NCBI RefSeq assembly: GCF_040802235.1
Contig: NC_133157.1
Coordinates: forward strand, 90,878,001 to 90,942,000
DNA from: Manis javanica
Taxonomy: Eukaryota > Chordata > Mammalia > Pholidota > Manidae
DNA: 64,000 bases
Direction of reading: 5' to 3'
The notes beneath the pieces were generated by a model. The model was not told where the DNA came from and made no database searches. It was given only the letters and a program-made list of their open reading frames with translations. Made by a program: the position numbers and the translations under genes. Below are positions 13,201-25,544 of this stretch, piece after piece; positions within the stretch are counted from its first letter, which is position 1; the number at the start of each line of letters is the position of its first letter.

Positions 13201-16200
13201 GACAGCACCTATCGGCAGGATCCCCAGGAAGGACATCTGAGTTATCCCTCAGAAAAAAAAATATGCCGACCAGAGCCACAGTGAAGCCAACAGGCCCCTT
13301 GGTCACTCCAGAACGTTCCGGGAGGCTGAAGCATTAGTGTGCTCACCCTGAGGCTTTCACCTGACAGATGTGAACGTGCACAGCTGCTGGCCGAAGCCTG
13401 CTGGCCTAGCCCAACCTCCAGGAGCAGGCCTCGGTCCCCATGCCCCGTATGCCAACTCCCCAGGCCTTGCTTTAGGCTTCTCCTACTCCTCTACCAGATA
13501 CACCAGGGAGGCGGTGCTCAGATTCACCCCTTTTCAGCCTATAAAATGTTCCCGAATGGTCCATGAAACAAGAAAATAGAATGAGACTTCTGCATTGTGC
13601 CTTGGGTTCTGTCATTTGTCTCAATAGCTCCTGGGGCACAGATGACCTGTGCTGGGCTTCAGACAAGCCCCCACAGAGAATGCACAGCCCCCTCCCCCGA
13701 ATGGTTCACAGCCCTGCACAAAGAAGAGACTTTGAGAACCACGTCCTGACTACACACCCAGGTGAGCTCCCACTCTCTGCAAAGGCCTGTTGGAGTCACA
13801 GGAAATCGGTGGTGAGCTGCTGGAGAAAGGGAGGCAGAGATCCTGATTAGGACTAGAGATTAGGCCACTGTGAGCTCCAAAGTCCTCTCCAAGTCCCAAA
13901 TCCTGTTTTCCAGGAGCCTTGCCCACAGGGTGCTCAACTCCCCCTCCCATTCATCCACAACCCTTCTCCTTGAATGTGGCTCTCCTGAGTGAGGCACCCA
14001 GGACAAAAAAGCCCTGCACCTCATTTCCTCACTGTTGAGCTGGCCTCCAAGGCAGGAATGAGGGTCTGCAGCATTCCCGCTGGTGTGCCAGCTTCTTGCA
14101 CTGCTGTCCCCCACACAAGCATGTGCCCTCTGATGACTCAGGTCCCTGACAGACCCATGGTCCCTGGGAGCACCAGCCAAGCAGCAGCCAACCTCCTGCT
14201 GGGGGGCATCGCCCCACCTGTTTCTGGAGGGGGCTGGAGTGCTGGGAGAAAGGTAGGCCAGTAGGCAGATGCCTTAGCGCTGCCACAGGCTGTGTGCCAC
14301 ACTTGGTTCAGAAGGAATCACAGCTATTAGGCTGCATGATTGACCCAAAGAGGGAGGTTGTCGATCTGAGGAATGTGGACAACCAGTGCCTCCTGGTGCT
14401 GACCAGCTGGTCCACGGGGCACAGAAGGCCTCCTACGTGGGCCCACAGTGGTAGCGGAGCCCTCTGGCCCTTCCCCACTATAGTCAGACTGTGCGTGGAG
14501 GGTGTGCACATGCCCCCAGACTGAGCACAGTCCACTATGGATGGCAGTTGTGCAGATAACCTCATGCCCTCTTCTCGGTGGCACTGATCCTGCCAGGAAG
14601 ATTGGAAATGCAAGGAGGTGTTTGTAGGAAGTGCCAAGAAAGAAGGAAAGAGAAGACAGAACAGTAAGGTTAAAGGCCACTTGGTTGGAGATTAAAAATA
14701 ACACCAGTACAGGAGGTCCTGCCCAAGCAGGGCTGTGCCTGCGGTGCCTAATCACCACCCAGCCTGGGGCCAGGACCTTGCAGGGTGAGGACGTGGGCAG
14801 GCCGCCCCAGTTGCTGTGGGAGCTGGCTCCCAGCCCACCTCCTTGTTGCCGGATTGTGTCTCTACCTCTCCTCTGGCTCCTTGGTTCCCCCAGATACCTG
14901 AGAAGTCCAGCTGTGACACACGATTCCTTGTAAACAATCCCTGCACCAGCTTTAGAAGGGTCACAAAGCCATGTCCTGGTGCTCTCCCGGACGCCCGGAG
15001 CTGTCCACCAGCAGCGCACCGTGGCCTCACCTTCCCAGGATGGAGGAGAGGGCCAACCTCTGGGGTCATGGCCAGGAGCACCGCTGGGGAGCTCTGATTG
15101 GGAGGACATGCTTTGCTCCCCTGGGAGAGGGGGTGGAGCCCACCAGCTGTGTTCAGAGGCTCCCCCTCCCCCGATGCCTGGGCTGCTCAGAGTGTCCAGG
15201 GTGATGTGACTCCTCCGGGGCACGCTGTCCAGCTGCACCACTCGTGCACTGCCCACGAGGCAAGCTAAGTGGGGGCAGCACTTCACATTCCAGGGGCAGG
15301 CAGTCTGTCAGAATGTGCACAGAGGCTTGCTCTGTGCTTCAAACGCATACCAGATGGAGATGGATCCCCAGTTGCTCTTAGGCCCACAACTCAGTAGCTT
15401 TGCAGGCCCACTCATAACTGCAGGCGATTTCATGCACAGGACTAGGCAGTCTTCGTGGAAGGCCCCATAATTACCTGGGGACTTTCTCTCCTTTGGTTTT
15501 CCAATTTAAAAAAATGTCACCTCCTGTTCCCAAAGAACTTTAATCCCACAGAAGCTGCCCCTCAGTGTCAGCCAGATTCCCAGAGACTCCAGCAAACCCT
15601 TTTCCTACAAAACCTCCCACTGTGGCCCCGACAGCAAATGACAGGACACTCACGGTCCACAGAACAGCTTCCCAGAGCCCCTGCCCCATGAAAAGTGAGT
15701 CCTGGGTGGTCAGAGTGCATGGATGGGAAAGGACAGACGCAAGGCTGCCTCTGGGGGTCGGCCTGACGTAGGTTCACCATGCAGTAAAAGATCAGGCTAA
15801 CTCTCATTCTGGCAGCGAAGAGGGAGCCAGCCTTACCGGCTCATGATGGTGAGGCCACAAGGGGTACCCTCTGCTCTCTGCAGTGACCCGAGTTGCCCGG
15901 GTGGGTTCAATGGACAAGAAATGGACAGGGAGATGGTGGAGACCAGGATTAGTGAGCGGGGCAGGCTGGGGAGCCAGCCATCTGTTTCCCAACAGGTGCT
16001 ACATGGAGTGCCAGGGTCCCTCTCCACAAGGGAGACCCCCCAGCTCAAGAGGCTTCTTTCCATACCACCTCTACTCCCTGCAGTGCCCCCAGTCCTGAGG
16101 CTGAGCTGTCAGCCAGGCAGCGCAGGTTCCAGGATCTGCTCTCTGCACCAGATCCTGGCCAGGCAAATGAGACAGGCTCCCCAAACATTCTGGGAGCTCA

Positions 16201-16910
16201 AGTTCTCCTTTACTACTTGCTAACCTGTGCAAGTCGGAGAATGCAAGCTGCCAACTGGCCGCTCAGAACAAGATGTACTGTGCCATCGCTGCCTGCCTTG
16301 TCACCTCGGCCCGTATTCCAGGAGGCACAATGTTCCACACCGTAATCATTTAGTAGAAACCACACGTTCTGGCCATTCCTTTTTCTATCCTAGCTTGTTT
16401 ATTCAAAGTAATTTGCAGCCCTGAAAAAAAAATAGTAAGACAGGTGTCAGGGACAGAGTGCTTTTGCAGGCGGGAAGAGCTTCATTTAACAGTAACACTG
16501 CGGGAAGAGCCAAAGACCTTTCTAATCCTTCAGCTCTGAAACAGGATGGTCTTCTGGCATTTTTGTGGGATTGCAAGCACCTGGGGTTTCATGCAGCACG
16601 TGGCTGGATGGTGACAGTGTCAGGAAGATGAGCATGTGAGAGTGTGCTAGGAAGCACCCAGGCTTTCTTGGGAACCTGGGAAAATGAACTAAAACCCAGA
16701 GACCCTGCAAGCTTGTTTTCCAGTGCTAACCCTCTTAAAAACAAACTGACAGGCAAGTTGGTAAGGCTGGCACAGGATGTGGCCATGCCACCGAGCATGG
16801 GACTGCAGCCCCTCTCACGGGCTCCCCCAACTCTCTGAAAGGGTAAGGGAGCTCCCTTTTTTTCTCACTCACCCTTGGCCGTCTGAGGTTTATAAAGCAA
16901 ACCTGCCGAC
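10270..16910. other. Intergenic, no gene recognised
   Basis: A long gene-free stretch. It includes an AT-rich piece at about 12,420-12,680 set in GC-rich sequence. No protein family, RNA gene or confident repeat was recognised. The longest open frame, about 319 codons on the minus strand at 14.3-15.3 kb, has no known motif and low-complexity GC-driven composition. Confidence 0.4.
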
Positions 16911-16911
16911 T

Positions 16912-17258
16912 ATAAGTACAGGAAGAGGAAATCCTGGGGCAAAATACCTCTAAAAACCGAAATTAGTCAAAGGAAGAAATAAAGTCTAAAATCCGTTTAT
17001 TGCTTACAAACTGCAGACCTGCCTATCTCTCTCTCTCCTGCTCCAGCAGCAGCAAACCCGGCCCTCCCCTCACCTCAGGTACAGACAAGCCTCCTTGCCC
17101 AAGTAATTTCCCACTGATATGGAGATGAACTTCTCTCCACCCCTGAGGATATGCAAATGCACTAAAGCCATACTTTTTTCCACCTCTGAACGCCTATTGA
17201 TATGCAGATGTACTAAAGCCAGATGAGATATTCTGGAAATATCACAATTTTACCCACA
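16912..17258 (-). repeat. LTR, family X copy C
   Basis: This is a 347-bp LTR-like unit that recurs at 37.3 kb and 39.1 kb. Read on the minus strand it begins TGTGGGTAAAATTGT, carries an octamer-like ATGCAAAT (17,151-17,158 on the plus strand) and has the shared block gcagtttgtaagcaataaa, where AATAAA is a probable poly(A) signal. It ends about 80 bp later in a pyrimidine-rich ...cttcctgtactta. Unlike the other copies it holds a tandem duplication of the 'ctgatatg...ctaaagcca' segment (about 17,116-17,173 and 17,174-17,227). No internal retroviral genes are next to it, so it is a solo LTR or a fragment. Confidence 0.7.
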
Positions 17259-17329
17259 CTGACCTAATTTCACAGCTGGGGATTCCAGCAACACAGAGAG
17301 TTTGGGCCTCACAATGGATGGGTAAGGGT

Positions 17330-17415
17330 ACACATGTGAACATGTGTATGCGCACATGTTCATGTGTGTGAGAGAATGCATGGGTGTGTGCAAATGTGTG
17401 CATGTGTGTGCTGGA
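17330..17415. repeat. TG-rich imperfect simple repeat
   Basis: An alternating purine-pyrimidine stretch of imperfect tg/ca with variants (acatgtgaacatgtgtatgcgcacatg). It is a degenerate microsatellite with small palindromic pieces. Confidence 0.7.
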
Positions 17416-17429
17416 GAAAGCTGCTATTA

Positions 17430-18388
17430 ATAGTACGGGGCCATAAGAAATTGAAATCTTATAACTGAGAGACTTTAGGAGGCCGTTGGTTTCAATGCTT
17501 TGTTAAAGAGCAAAAAGGTCTCTGGCCCCTGAGTAACTGCGGCAGGGGCCACCAACCCGCGCTAACCCTGGACTGGAGCCGGCTGGACCCTCGAAGCCCA
17601 GGGGAACTGTATGAGGTCAGAGTTCTTTAAAATATGGATATTAATGCTCAGAGAGGTACTGAGCATCCTGCGGCCATCCTTGGAATTGGTAAGGGTCAGG
17701 GAGTTGAATGCAGTCCCACCCCAGGCCTAATAAGAGCCCAGGGCCCAGACCAACTCCCAGCCCCTTGTGTGGCTGGCATCCATCCCTTCTCGCTAGGCCC
17801 CTCTGGAGGGTCCAATCTGCAGGGCTGGGACAGCCCCGTGTGCCAGGGGCTGTAGGGCCTTGAGCCCACCCCCCGTGGCGCTTGTGTGTCAGGAGGAAAG
17901 GGAAACTCCCACTCAGAGGAATCCAGGATTAGCCCAGCCCTGGGGCGTCGTCTGCACTCGAACGTGCAGCTGCAGCACCGCTGGAGCCAATGGAAAAGAA
18001 AAGTCTCCAGCACCCCAGACTCCCGAATCTGCGCAAGACCCCAGGAGATGGACAGGCACTAGGGGGCTGAGATGAGCTGCTGTGCCAGGGCCAAGAAGAG
18101 GGGCCAGCCAGAGCCTGTTGGAAGCCACCAAGAGCATCACCCAGGGGCACCCCCCTGCCTCGGGGTGCCCTGGCTGCCCTCTCTGCAGGTTCCTCCCCAG
18201 GCCCCGGGGGCAGCCCACAAACCCCAGGCTTGCTCCCACCCTGCCCTGCGCCCCGCACTCTGTCCCTGGCCACACCTGGGTAGAAGGGCCTGGAGTCACT
18301 CTCTGCAGGCAGCCTAAGCCCCTGGGCTTCTGGAGTTTGTCAGTCAGGGTCCAACTTCCTTGCCCTCACCAAAGAGGTGCGCATAGGA
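17430..18388. other. Intergenic, no gene recognised
   Basis: GC-rich unassigned sequence with no recognisable coding or RNA gene. Confidence 0.4.
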
Positions 18389-18390
18389 GG

Positions 18391-18870
18391 TGAAAGGGTA
18401 TCTCGCCAGGAGCCCCCTTAGGGAGCCCCCTTATCCCAGAATGACTCAGGAGACAGGGGCCCACGCAAGAGATTTTATTATCTGAAAGAGAGTGGCTGCC
18501 CTCAGGGAGAGGGAGCAGCAGCTTGAGGGTGAGGAAGCACATTTTTAAAGAGTAGGGGTAGGGTGTGTTCTGCGTTGGTGATTGGATCTTAAGGGGTGGG
18601 TGACCATCTGGTCAGTGGTGATTGGATCTTAGGGGTAGGGGTCTTAGCGCACCAGAATTTGTCTTCAGGAGGAACTGTTCCTTTGCAGAAAAAGGAGAAC
18701 TCCCCCACTTAAAAACACCAAAGCTCACACTGTGTGGCCTGCTTCTAGGCACTCCTTTTGCGCCTGTCCCCCTGTGTCCTCCCACCACCCACCACCCGAT
18801 AGGCCAGTTCCCACCTCCCAGATGGAATAACTGGACCCATGTTAAACAGAAAGTAAGCAGTACAGTTCTT
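18391..18870 (-). repeat. LTR of an unidentified ERV, reverse orientation
   Basis: Read on the minus strand, this has the organisation of an LTR. U3-like sequence holds two copies of a 'taagatccaatcaccac' motif (about 18,578-18,640). It is followed by an ataataaaatctcttg poly(A) region (about 18,470-18,485), then a pyrimidine/G-rich U5 ending ...gataccctttca at 18,391, the expected CA terminus. The right (5') edge could not be fixed. It may lie near 18,860, or as far as 18,978 where a matching gagg could be a target duplication. No internal retroviral sequence adjoins. Confidence 0.5.
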
Positions 18871-18979
18871 CCCCTGCCAGCAGGGAAGCTCCTGTTTTGG
18901 GTCAGAACCTAGAGGCCAACCTGGGGCTGCATGCGGTGATGACGGGGTGTGCTCCAGAGAGGTCATGAGGAGGCTGCAG

Positions 18980-20298
18980 AGGGTGGGGACAGTGCCAGTG
19001 CCACCTGACCCCCAGAAGCACCCAGAATGGGCCCCTGAAGGCAATGGAGTGCCCTTGGGGCAGGCTTCGTAGGCAGGCTGTGGCTGTCTGAGGAGGGTTA
19101 TCTGCCTGGCCGGAGGCTCCCGGTGGCCAAGGGCAATTTGGCAGAGAAGGGGTGACTGGGCAGAGGGCTGAGTGGGCACCCCAGCTAACCAAGCCTCACT
19201 GTGGGCCCCCTCTTTGCAGGCATGTGCCAGGTGACACTGCTCTGCAGTCTGATTGAGGCCCAGCCACATGCCTTGCTTTGGCCAATGACATAGGAGAGAG
19301 GGACAGGTATGCTGGACTCAAAGCCAGGCGTTCTGTCCAAGAGCTAGGGGAGGAGGTGAGCACCCCAAAGCATCTGGGGGTGCAGATCTGGCAGTGCAGG
19401 CGGTGGGGACACTGCTGGGGGCTTCCTGCAAAAGAGGGTCAAGACCCTCCCACTGCACATCCCATGTTCAGAGCTTCACAGTCTGCCTGCTCCTCCTCCT
19501 CCCTCAATCCTTCTCAAAGCTGGGGCTTTTTCCAGTGTTTGTCTTCCTACTGATGAAAAAAATTGCTGTTGCTTCCTATAAATTAGGAGACCTTCAAATT
19601 GTCCAGCATCTCTCTGCCATTTCCTGATGGCACTTGGCAAATGACTTGGTAACGACTGCAGCAGTGACAGACATGGTGACACTGGTGATGGTGACAGCGA
19701 TGAGGACAGTGATGGTTGTGATGAGGACAGTGAGGGCAAATCCCATCCCAGCTCCTACAACAGGTGTCAAGCTAGTGTGGCTGCTCAGCTCTGCTGCTCC
19801 CTCTTCCCTGAAGTGTCCGCAGTGTGGTCGTTTTTGGCCACATGGCAGGATGTAAGTATGGTGTGCCTATGTGCTCCAAAGAACACAGCTTTCTTCCATC
19901 CAACCGGCCAACAGAGCAGGCCTGCACCATGTGGGGTTCAAGGTTTCCCGGGTGAAACTCTGTCCCTTGCTATGAGAAATGCTCAGGCTTATAAACAGAT
20001 GTTTATAATACAAGATAACCTTGAGAGAGAAGAGAGGTCTGTTGGGACGCAGAGGGAGACCCACCCAGCCCTTGGAGCAGAGCAAGGCCCATAAAGCAGC
20101 AAGAATTTGTTGGTTCCAGTTGTCTGCAAGGAAAGGGGTACTGTGATGATACTCAGCAGCTCTGTAGGCAGGTAACTGGCAGCCAGCAGTGTGGAAGGTG
20201 GGAGAGCAATAGTCAGGCGGACAGGAAGCTCAAGGCCAGTGCAGAGGGCATTGGAGAGCCTAGATCTGAAAAAGGAGCCTGCTTTAAAGGTGTGGAAA
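18980..20298. other. Intergenic, no gene recognised
   Basis: No gene seen. Apart from the small minisatellite at 19.66 kb, the sequence is unassigned. Confidence 0.4.
19660..19738. repeat. Small minisatellite (gatgaggacagt type)
   Basis: Imperfect tandem units of roughly 9-18 bp built on gtgacactggtgatg and gatgaggacagtgatgg repeat across about 80 bp. Confidence 0.6.
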
Positions 20299-20440
20299 AG
20301 AGAGGCAGGTATGGAGAGACATCATTGTGAAGAGAGACAGGTATGGAGAGAGGCAGGTGAAGAGGGAAACAGATGTGGAGAGAGACAGGTGTGGAGAGAG
20401 ACAGGTATGGGGAGAGGCAGGTGTGGAAAGAAAGACATAT
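20299..20440. repeat. Minisatellite, about 20-bp purine-rich units
   Basis: Seven or so imperfect copies of a unit like gagagacaggtatggagag, with t/g exchanges (ggtatgg, ggtgtgg, gatgtgg). The strand is almost entirely purine on top. Open frames through it are repeat artefacts. Confidence 0.75.
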
Positions 20441-21801
20441 TTCTGCAGCAGAAAGGGCAGGCCCAATGATCAGGAGGAGAGCTGCAGCCTTAAGATGGCT
20501 CTGGGAAGCTCCCTTCCTCCCACAGTAGAATCACACACAGCCTTGACTCTCTCCTATTGTAAGAATTCCTGAGTGCAGGTTCCCAGGCTGTAGCTCCCCA
20601 GACCCATCCTCAGAAAGGAATGAGAAAGGGCATAAGAGCAAATTCAGAGCATGTCCCAGGGCTGAGCTGAGCATCCGGTGGCCTTGAGCCAGGCACCCCA
20701 TTCCCTGGACTTCCTCTTACTGTTGGGGCCCCACAGAACCAGGACCTGAGCAATTTGCAGAAATCCCAGGGTGGAAAACAAGAGCATGATGGTTTTCAGA
20801 GGCTCTTCCAACGGCCGTGCCAGACCTGCCCTCAGCATCCTGCTTCCTGGGATCCTGGGTCGAGTACCTGCCTGATGCAAGGAGTTGCAGGAATCGTTTT
20901 GCTGGTGTGGACCACTCCAAAGAGCTTTGATCTTGCTAGAAAGGAGGTACTTTCTCCAACCTGTTTCTTTTCTTTTTTTGTTTTTTAATTGCTATATTAA
21001 CATTGCCTTTACTTTATTGTAATAAAAACCTAACAAATTTAAGATCAAACATCTGGATTGTTCTCCCTCAGAGAGGATAGAATGTAAGTGAATGCTGCCT
21101 GGCCTCCAGCACAAAGGTGGGGCAGCTGAGGACAATGTGTCAAAAACCTGAATCAATTCAACCACCAGGTTGCATAACTGAACAGTTTACAACTGTCAGG
21201 TCAGAGCAAACCTGGAACCCTGGCAAAACGAATGATGAATATCATGAATTCCATTCTGCCCTGAGATAATGAGGTAAAACCACATTAATAGTGTGGTATG
21301 AAATAAAGAAATGGTCAGTGGCCATAGGATCATAGCCTGCTTTGGGGAAAACAAAGCTTCTGTACCCTTTTAACCATGTTCCTCCTATGCTCTGAAAGGG
21401 GGAACAAGATGGGGAGCAGGCTAGGGGGTGAATGATGGCTGCAGACATCTGGGTGCCAGCAAGGGTCCGAGGAGAGCTGAGAAATTCTGTGCCGTTGCTT
21501 AGTTGACTCTTGCCAACCTAGGTCTGGTCACTGTGTTCCTAAAACTCTTTGACAGGGCAATCATTATTTTCACACATATTTCCCTACCTCCTGGGAAGGC
21601 AAGCTTCGAGCAAGGGGCTCTTTGCAGAAATCTCAAGCTGAAAGCAAAATTCCTTTTTACAACCAACAAGCCTGCGTGCAGGGCTGCAGACTGAGCAAAA
21701 GCCCTTTTCCTTTTTCTCCTTTTGGCTCGAGGGTTAAGGCAACACAGGAGACCAATACAATGTGGAGACAGAGAGGCCACTTTGTCACTTGGTTACAGGT
21801 G

Positions 21802-21829
21802 CATGAATGAATGAATGAATGAATGAATA
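21802..21829. repeat. (GAAT)n microsatellite
   Basis: About seven perfect tandem copies of the tetranucleotide tgaa. Confidence 0.95.
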
Positions 21830-23039
21830 AACAGTCCACCTCCCACCCTAAGCCCAGAGGCCAAGGGCTGAACCTGCCTCCCCATCAGGAGGTGGAGCAG
21901 CAGTCCCTCCCAGCTCCCAAGCCTACTAGCACAGGCCCTCTCAGTCTTTGCACCTGTTGAAGCTGGAGTCACACATCCCTGGAGGTAGCCGCAGAAGCTT
22001 CCAGCAGCCACCTTCTCCCAGAATCCAGACATCTGCAAGTGGCCCTGGACCCTCCCTGGCTGCGGGCCACACTTCCCTCCTGTTGGCCTGGAAGAGAGGA
22101 CTTCACCAGATCTTCACACACGCCTTATTTGCCAAGAGAAGTGAAATTATCTGGCAATTTTCTTCTAGAAGACAAAGAAGGAAATTTTGAGACAGATGTC
22201 CTAGGACAGAAATGAAGGCATATCGCACCTCCGGGCATCCTGCTACCCTCAGTGAGACTGAGGCACCCCTAATGCAGGATCCCACCCTCACTGCCCCCAG
22301 TTCAGCCGTAAAGTCTCTCTACAGGGGTTAGGGGATTCCCTTTGACCTTTGGGGAGATACACCCAAATGAGGAGTACAGGGGCTGATAGTTGCGGCAAGC
22401 AACATAAAAGCTCAAGAACTCAGAAAAAAGCAAAAATGAATGTCTGCTCCCTGAGCTGACTCCACAAGCGTCCCTTTGTTTGCCAACATCCTTGCTTTTC
22501 TTCTGAAAAATTCTTTTCTTGCTTTTTCTCAAGTGGCTCTTTGAAAGCATCAAGAGCAATGCATGACCATTGTGCTACCAGGGCTGATGGTGTAATAAAA
22601 TATGTCACACGGAATTACAGCCTGCAAAAACAAAAGTGCCTCGGCCATCTCTTCACCCTGTCTGACCAGGGAGAGCGGCAGGGCCCCAGCGATGCCGTGT
22701 GCACAAAGGCCACCTTGACATAAAAGCCCAGCCGATGAACACTCGTGTTCTGGGGCGGGCACAACTTTGCCTTCAGCCTGCACACAGCTGGCATCTGTCT
22801 TGCTTGGTGAGGGCTTCAAGGAAAAAGAAGCCTGCCTAATCGGACCACAGGCAGCAATGTGCAGTGTCCTCCAGGGCTGGAGCCCGCTGCAACGCTGGGA
22901 CCCTCTGGTCTCCAAGGTCACCGCGTGGCATTGGGGCATGCAATAGGATGTCAAAGAAGAAATGCAGCAGACACCCAAATGCAGGCAGAGATGAGCTTCT
23001 GAAAGGTGTTGTTGTATTTATATATATTACTAGGCAAGG

Positions 23040-23175
23040 ACAGTTCAGAGGTGAAAAGGAAATACACCAAAATGAGGAGGTGGCCCCTTACAATGTTTTT
23101 ATTTTTTCTCCTTTATTTTTGGTATTTTACAATGTTTCTACGATGAATACAGAAAACTTTTATACACCTCAAAGT
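23040..23175 (+). repeat. Old L1 3' end (L1M-type) fragment
   Basis: The order ggaaatacaccaaaatg, ttttattttttctcctttattttt, then acaatgtttctacgatgaata matches the 3' terminal region of old mammalian L1M elements. Divergent; ends approximate. Confidence 0.45.
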
Positions 23176-25065
23176 TATCTTGTGAAAGTAGCTTTCTATG
23201 TTCTATGATCATTATCAAAGGCCTTCCTTAACTTTTAAGTATTATCACCATTCACATTCATTCATTCAGCCCCTTCTAGACGCAGGACATTATGCTCCCC
23301 AGATCACCTCCACAAGTATGTGATCACTAGCCTCTGTATGCATTGCCACTGAGGGTTCTTGGAGATACGGCTGCAACAATGTGCACAGAAGCACCATACA
23401 CTTTATTGCCTGTCCTCTAGGATATTTTAATAGCATTAAATGCCCACTCATCCCTCCACCACCAAAATTTAAGCACAACCCTTGGGGCTGGCACTATGTC
23501 CGAGCATGCATTTTTCCCCTGAAAATTCTCCTAGCCCCTGGGCCTCTGACAGGTGCCCTTGCTGTAAATTCTGATCTGAGAAAACCAAGTTCTTAAGGGC
23601 TGCCAATGGAACAGGATGGGACATTCCAGCTGGCCAGCAGGAGGGTCTGCCTGCCAGCTCTCCGCAATGTTCTAAGTTCACCCACTGAAGGGGACATTTT
23701 AAAGTAATTACCCCCCATTTGTGTTTACTGTAGCGTGCTGTGACAAATGGTCCTTAATGCCAGAATGTAGACTGGTGTTAGAGGATCACCCTGACAGACT
23801 CCACCGCAATAGAGAAAACCCAAGGTTTTGAGCAACGAGGTAATCTGTTAATGAAACTTGTGTACCAACACAGCTGAATTATTTCACTGGGTCTCAGTCT
23901 AATCAAGGAGAGATGTATTCATGGACTGATAAATGTGAAGCATGCTTTCATTCCGGAATAATTCAAGCTTGTACAGGTTTCCCTCTGAGTGCTCCCACAA
24001 TTTGGAGATAAGTTTAAGGGCATCCCGCAAAACAAGGCCAATCAGCCACCTGGGGCTGCTGATAAATCAGTACAATGTTCTTAGAAAAACAGCACACCAC
24101 CCCCTCCTTTGCCCAGATGGCTCCGTGGACCACTGAGCAGCTTGCAAACAGCATTCCAGCCCGATGTGCATTTCTTCTGCTGAACACGATGACAGTCTGG
24201 CCCAGGAGTAAAATCAAGACCTACTGTTTTAATAAAAAAGGCTGATTCACTAGGAACATTTCCCTAGCAGCTTCTTAAAGTCTTTGTCAAAAGATTTAAA
24301 TTCTTTTTCTTCCTTAAGTCTTTAAAGGGGCTTGTGAAGAGAAGCAGCCATCTGAGAACTCTGATGTGGGCAAAGAACTCAAAATAGTAGAGTGCAGATG
24401 CTGACCCCACTCAGAACTGCTCAGCCTACTTGTGTAGAGGCTGCCTTCCCGTTTTTGCTCAGATCCTTTAAGTTCTATCACAGCTGTGACAAAATGATGA
24501 CTCATACTTAAATGCAGTCATCATGTCATAGGCGGTATTAATACCTTGGTGACATTGCTATAAGCGCCATTCCTGTAAGAGGAAAAGGTTCCTGAGAGCA
24601 GTCGCCACCATCCTCAGGGACCACAAAGGGCACGCCTGCAGAAGGCAAAGCTCATTGTGCAGGAAGGCGCAGCCCGCATCCTGAAAGCTGTTCTGATAAG
24701 CAGCTGTCGGAAGGGAGGGGGCCGCGGGGTGTGGGGGGAAGCCACTGTTATCAGGCCGGAGGGCAAGCCTTTAGCTGCTGTACCGATGTCTTATCTCAAG
24801 TATGCGCCTGCCTTGCAAGTTTAAAAATCTTCCTAAAAGAAGAATTAAAAGCAGGGCTCAAGTTTTGCCCTAGCACCCGGCCAGCGTCCCCTCCCCCACT
24901 TCCAGGTCACTGGGAGCCAGTAATTCCGTCGACAGGAAGCTGGAGCAGGTGGCATCGCGTTTCAGGAGTTTCGGCAGGGCATCTGCAACCCTGCTAACCA
25001 CCTCCCCTCACACAAGGTCCCCCCACATACACCCTCAATGAAGAGAGTAAGTTTGTTTCTTTAAG

Positions 25066-25071
25066 TTTATT
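25066..25071 (-). terminator. GADD45G poly(A) signal
   Basis: TTTATT on the plus strand is AATAAA on the minus strand. It lies about 475 bp past the stop codon at 25,545, giving a 3' UTR of about the length expected for this gene. Confidence 0.8.
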
Positions 25072-25544
25072 GTGAAATTCAAAGCTGCACCAGCATAATC
25101 CTTTAGGAAACGAAGCGTCGGCCAATGCGCTTTGAAACAGCCCTACACGACTGCTCAGTCCGTCCCGGCTTCTGGGACTGTACGAGTCCAGGCCGCCTCG
25201 CCTGCCCGGCCTTTCCCCTCCTTCCTGGAGGGAGCGCAGCCTGCTGAGTCACGCCGCCCCGCCAGTCCGTTCTTTCCGACCCCGCGGCCAGCGGCCAGCG
25301 TCCCGCCTCTGGCCTTCTGGGCAAACAACCGTTCCCCGCACGCGCGGAGTCCTGCGCTGGGGCCAGCCTGCCCCTGCGCCGCCCGCCAGCCCCGCGCCTC
25401 CTCGCCGCTCTCCACGCGCCCCCGCCTGCCAGTCTCCACGCCACACTCGGGCGCCCGCCCTCCGAGGGCGCACCCACAGAGCCAGCCGCGCTAAGCGCCC
25501 CGCGGCGTCTCCATGTCGATCAGACCAAGGCCCCCGCCAGGCTG

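Larger units (their letters stand above)
20441..25040. other. Intergenic flank downstream of GADD45G
   Basis: No second gene is visible. An L1 tail (about 23.0 kb) and a GAAT microsatellite (21.8 kb) are listed separately. The AT-rich part at 23.7-24.6 kb is not an obvious repeat and may hold regulatory sequence, but nothing in the bases alone proves this. Confidence 0.4.

Noticed and set aside
14327..15286. 319-codon minus-strand open frame
   Set aside because: No domain, composition typical of random GC-rich DNA, and no conserved motif or splice context.
20191..20469. Arg/Glu-rich frame over the 20.3 kb minisatellite
   Set aside because: The peptide periodicity simply reflects the 20-bp tandem DNA repeat.
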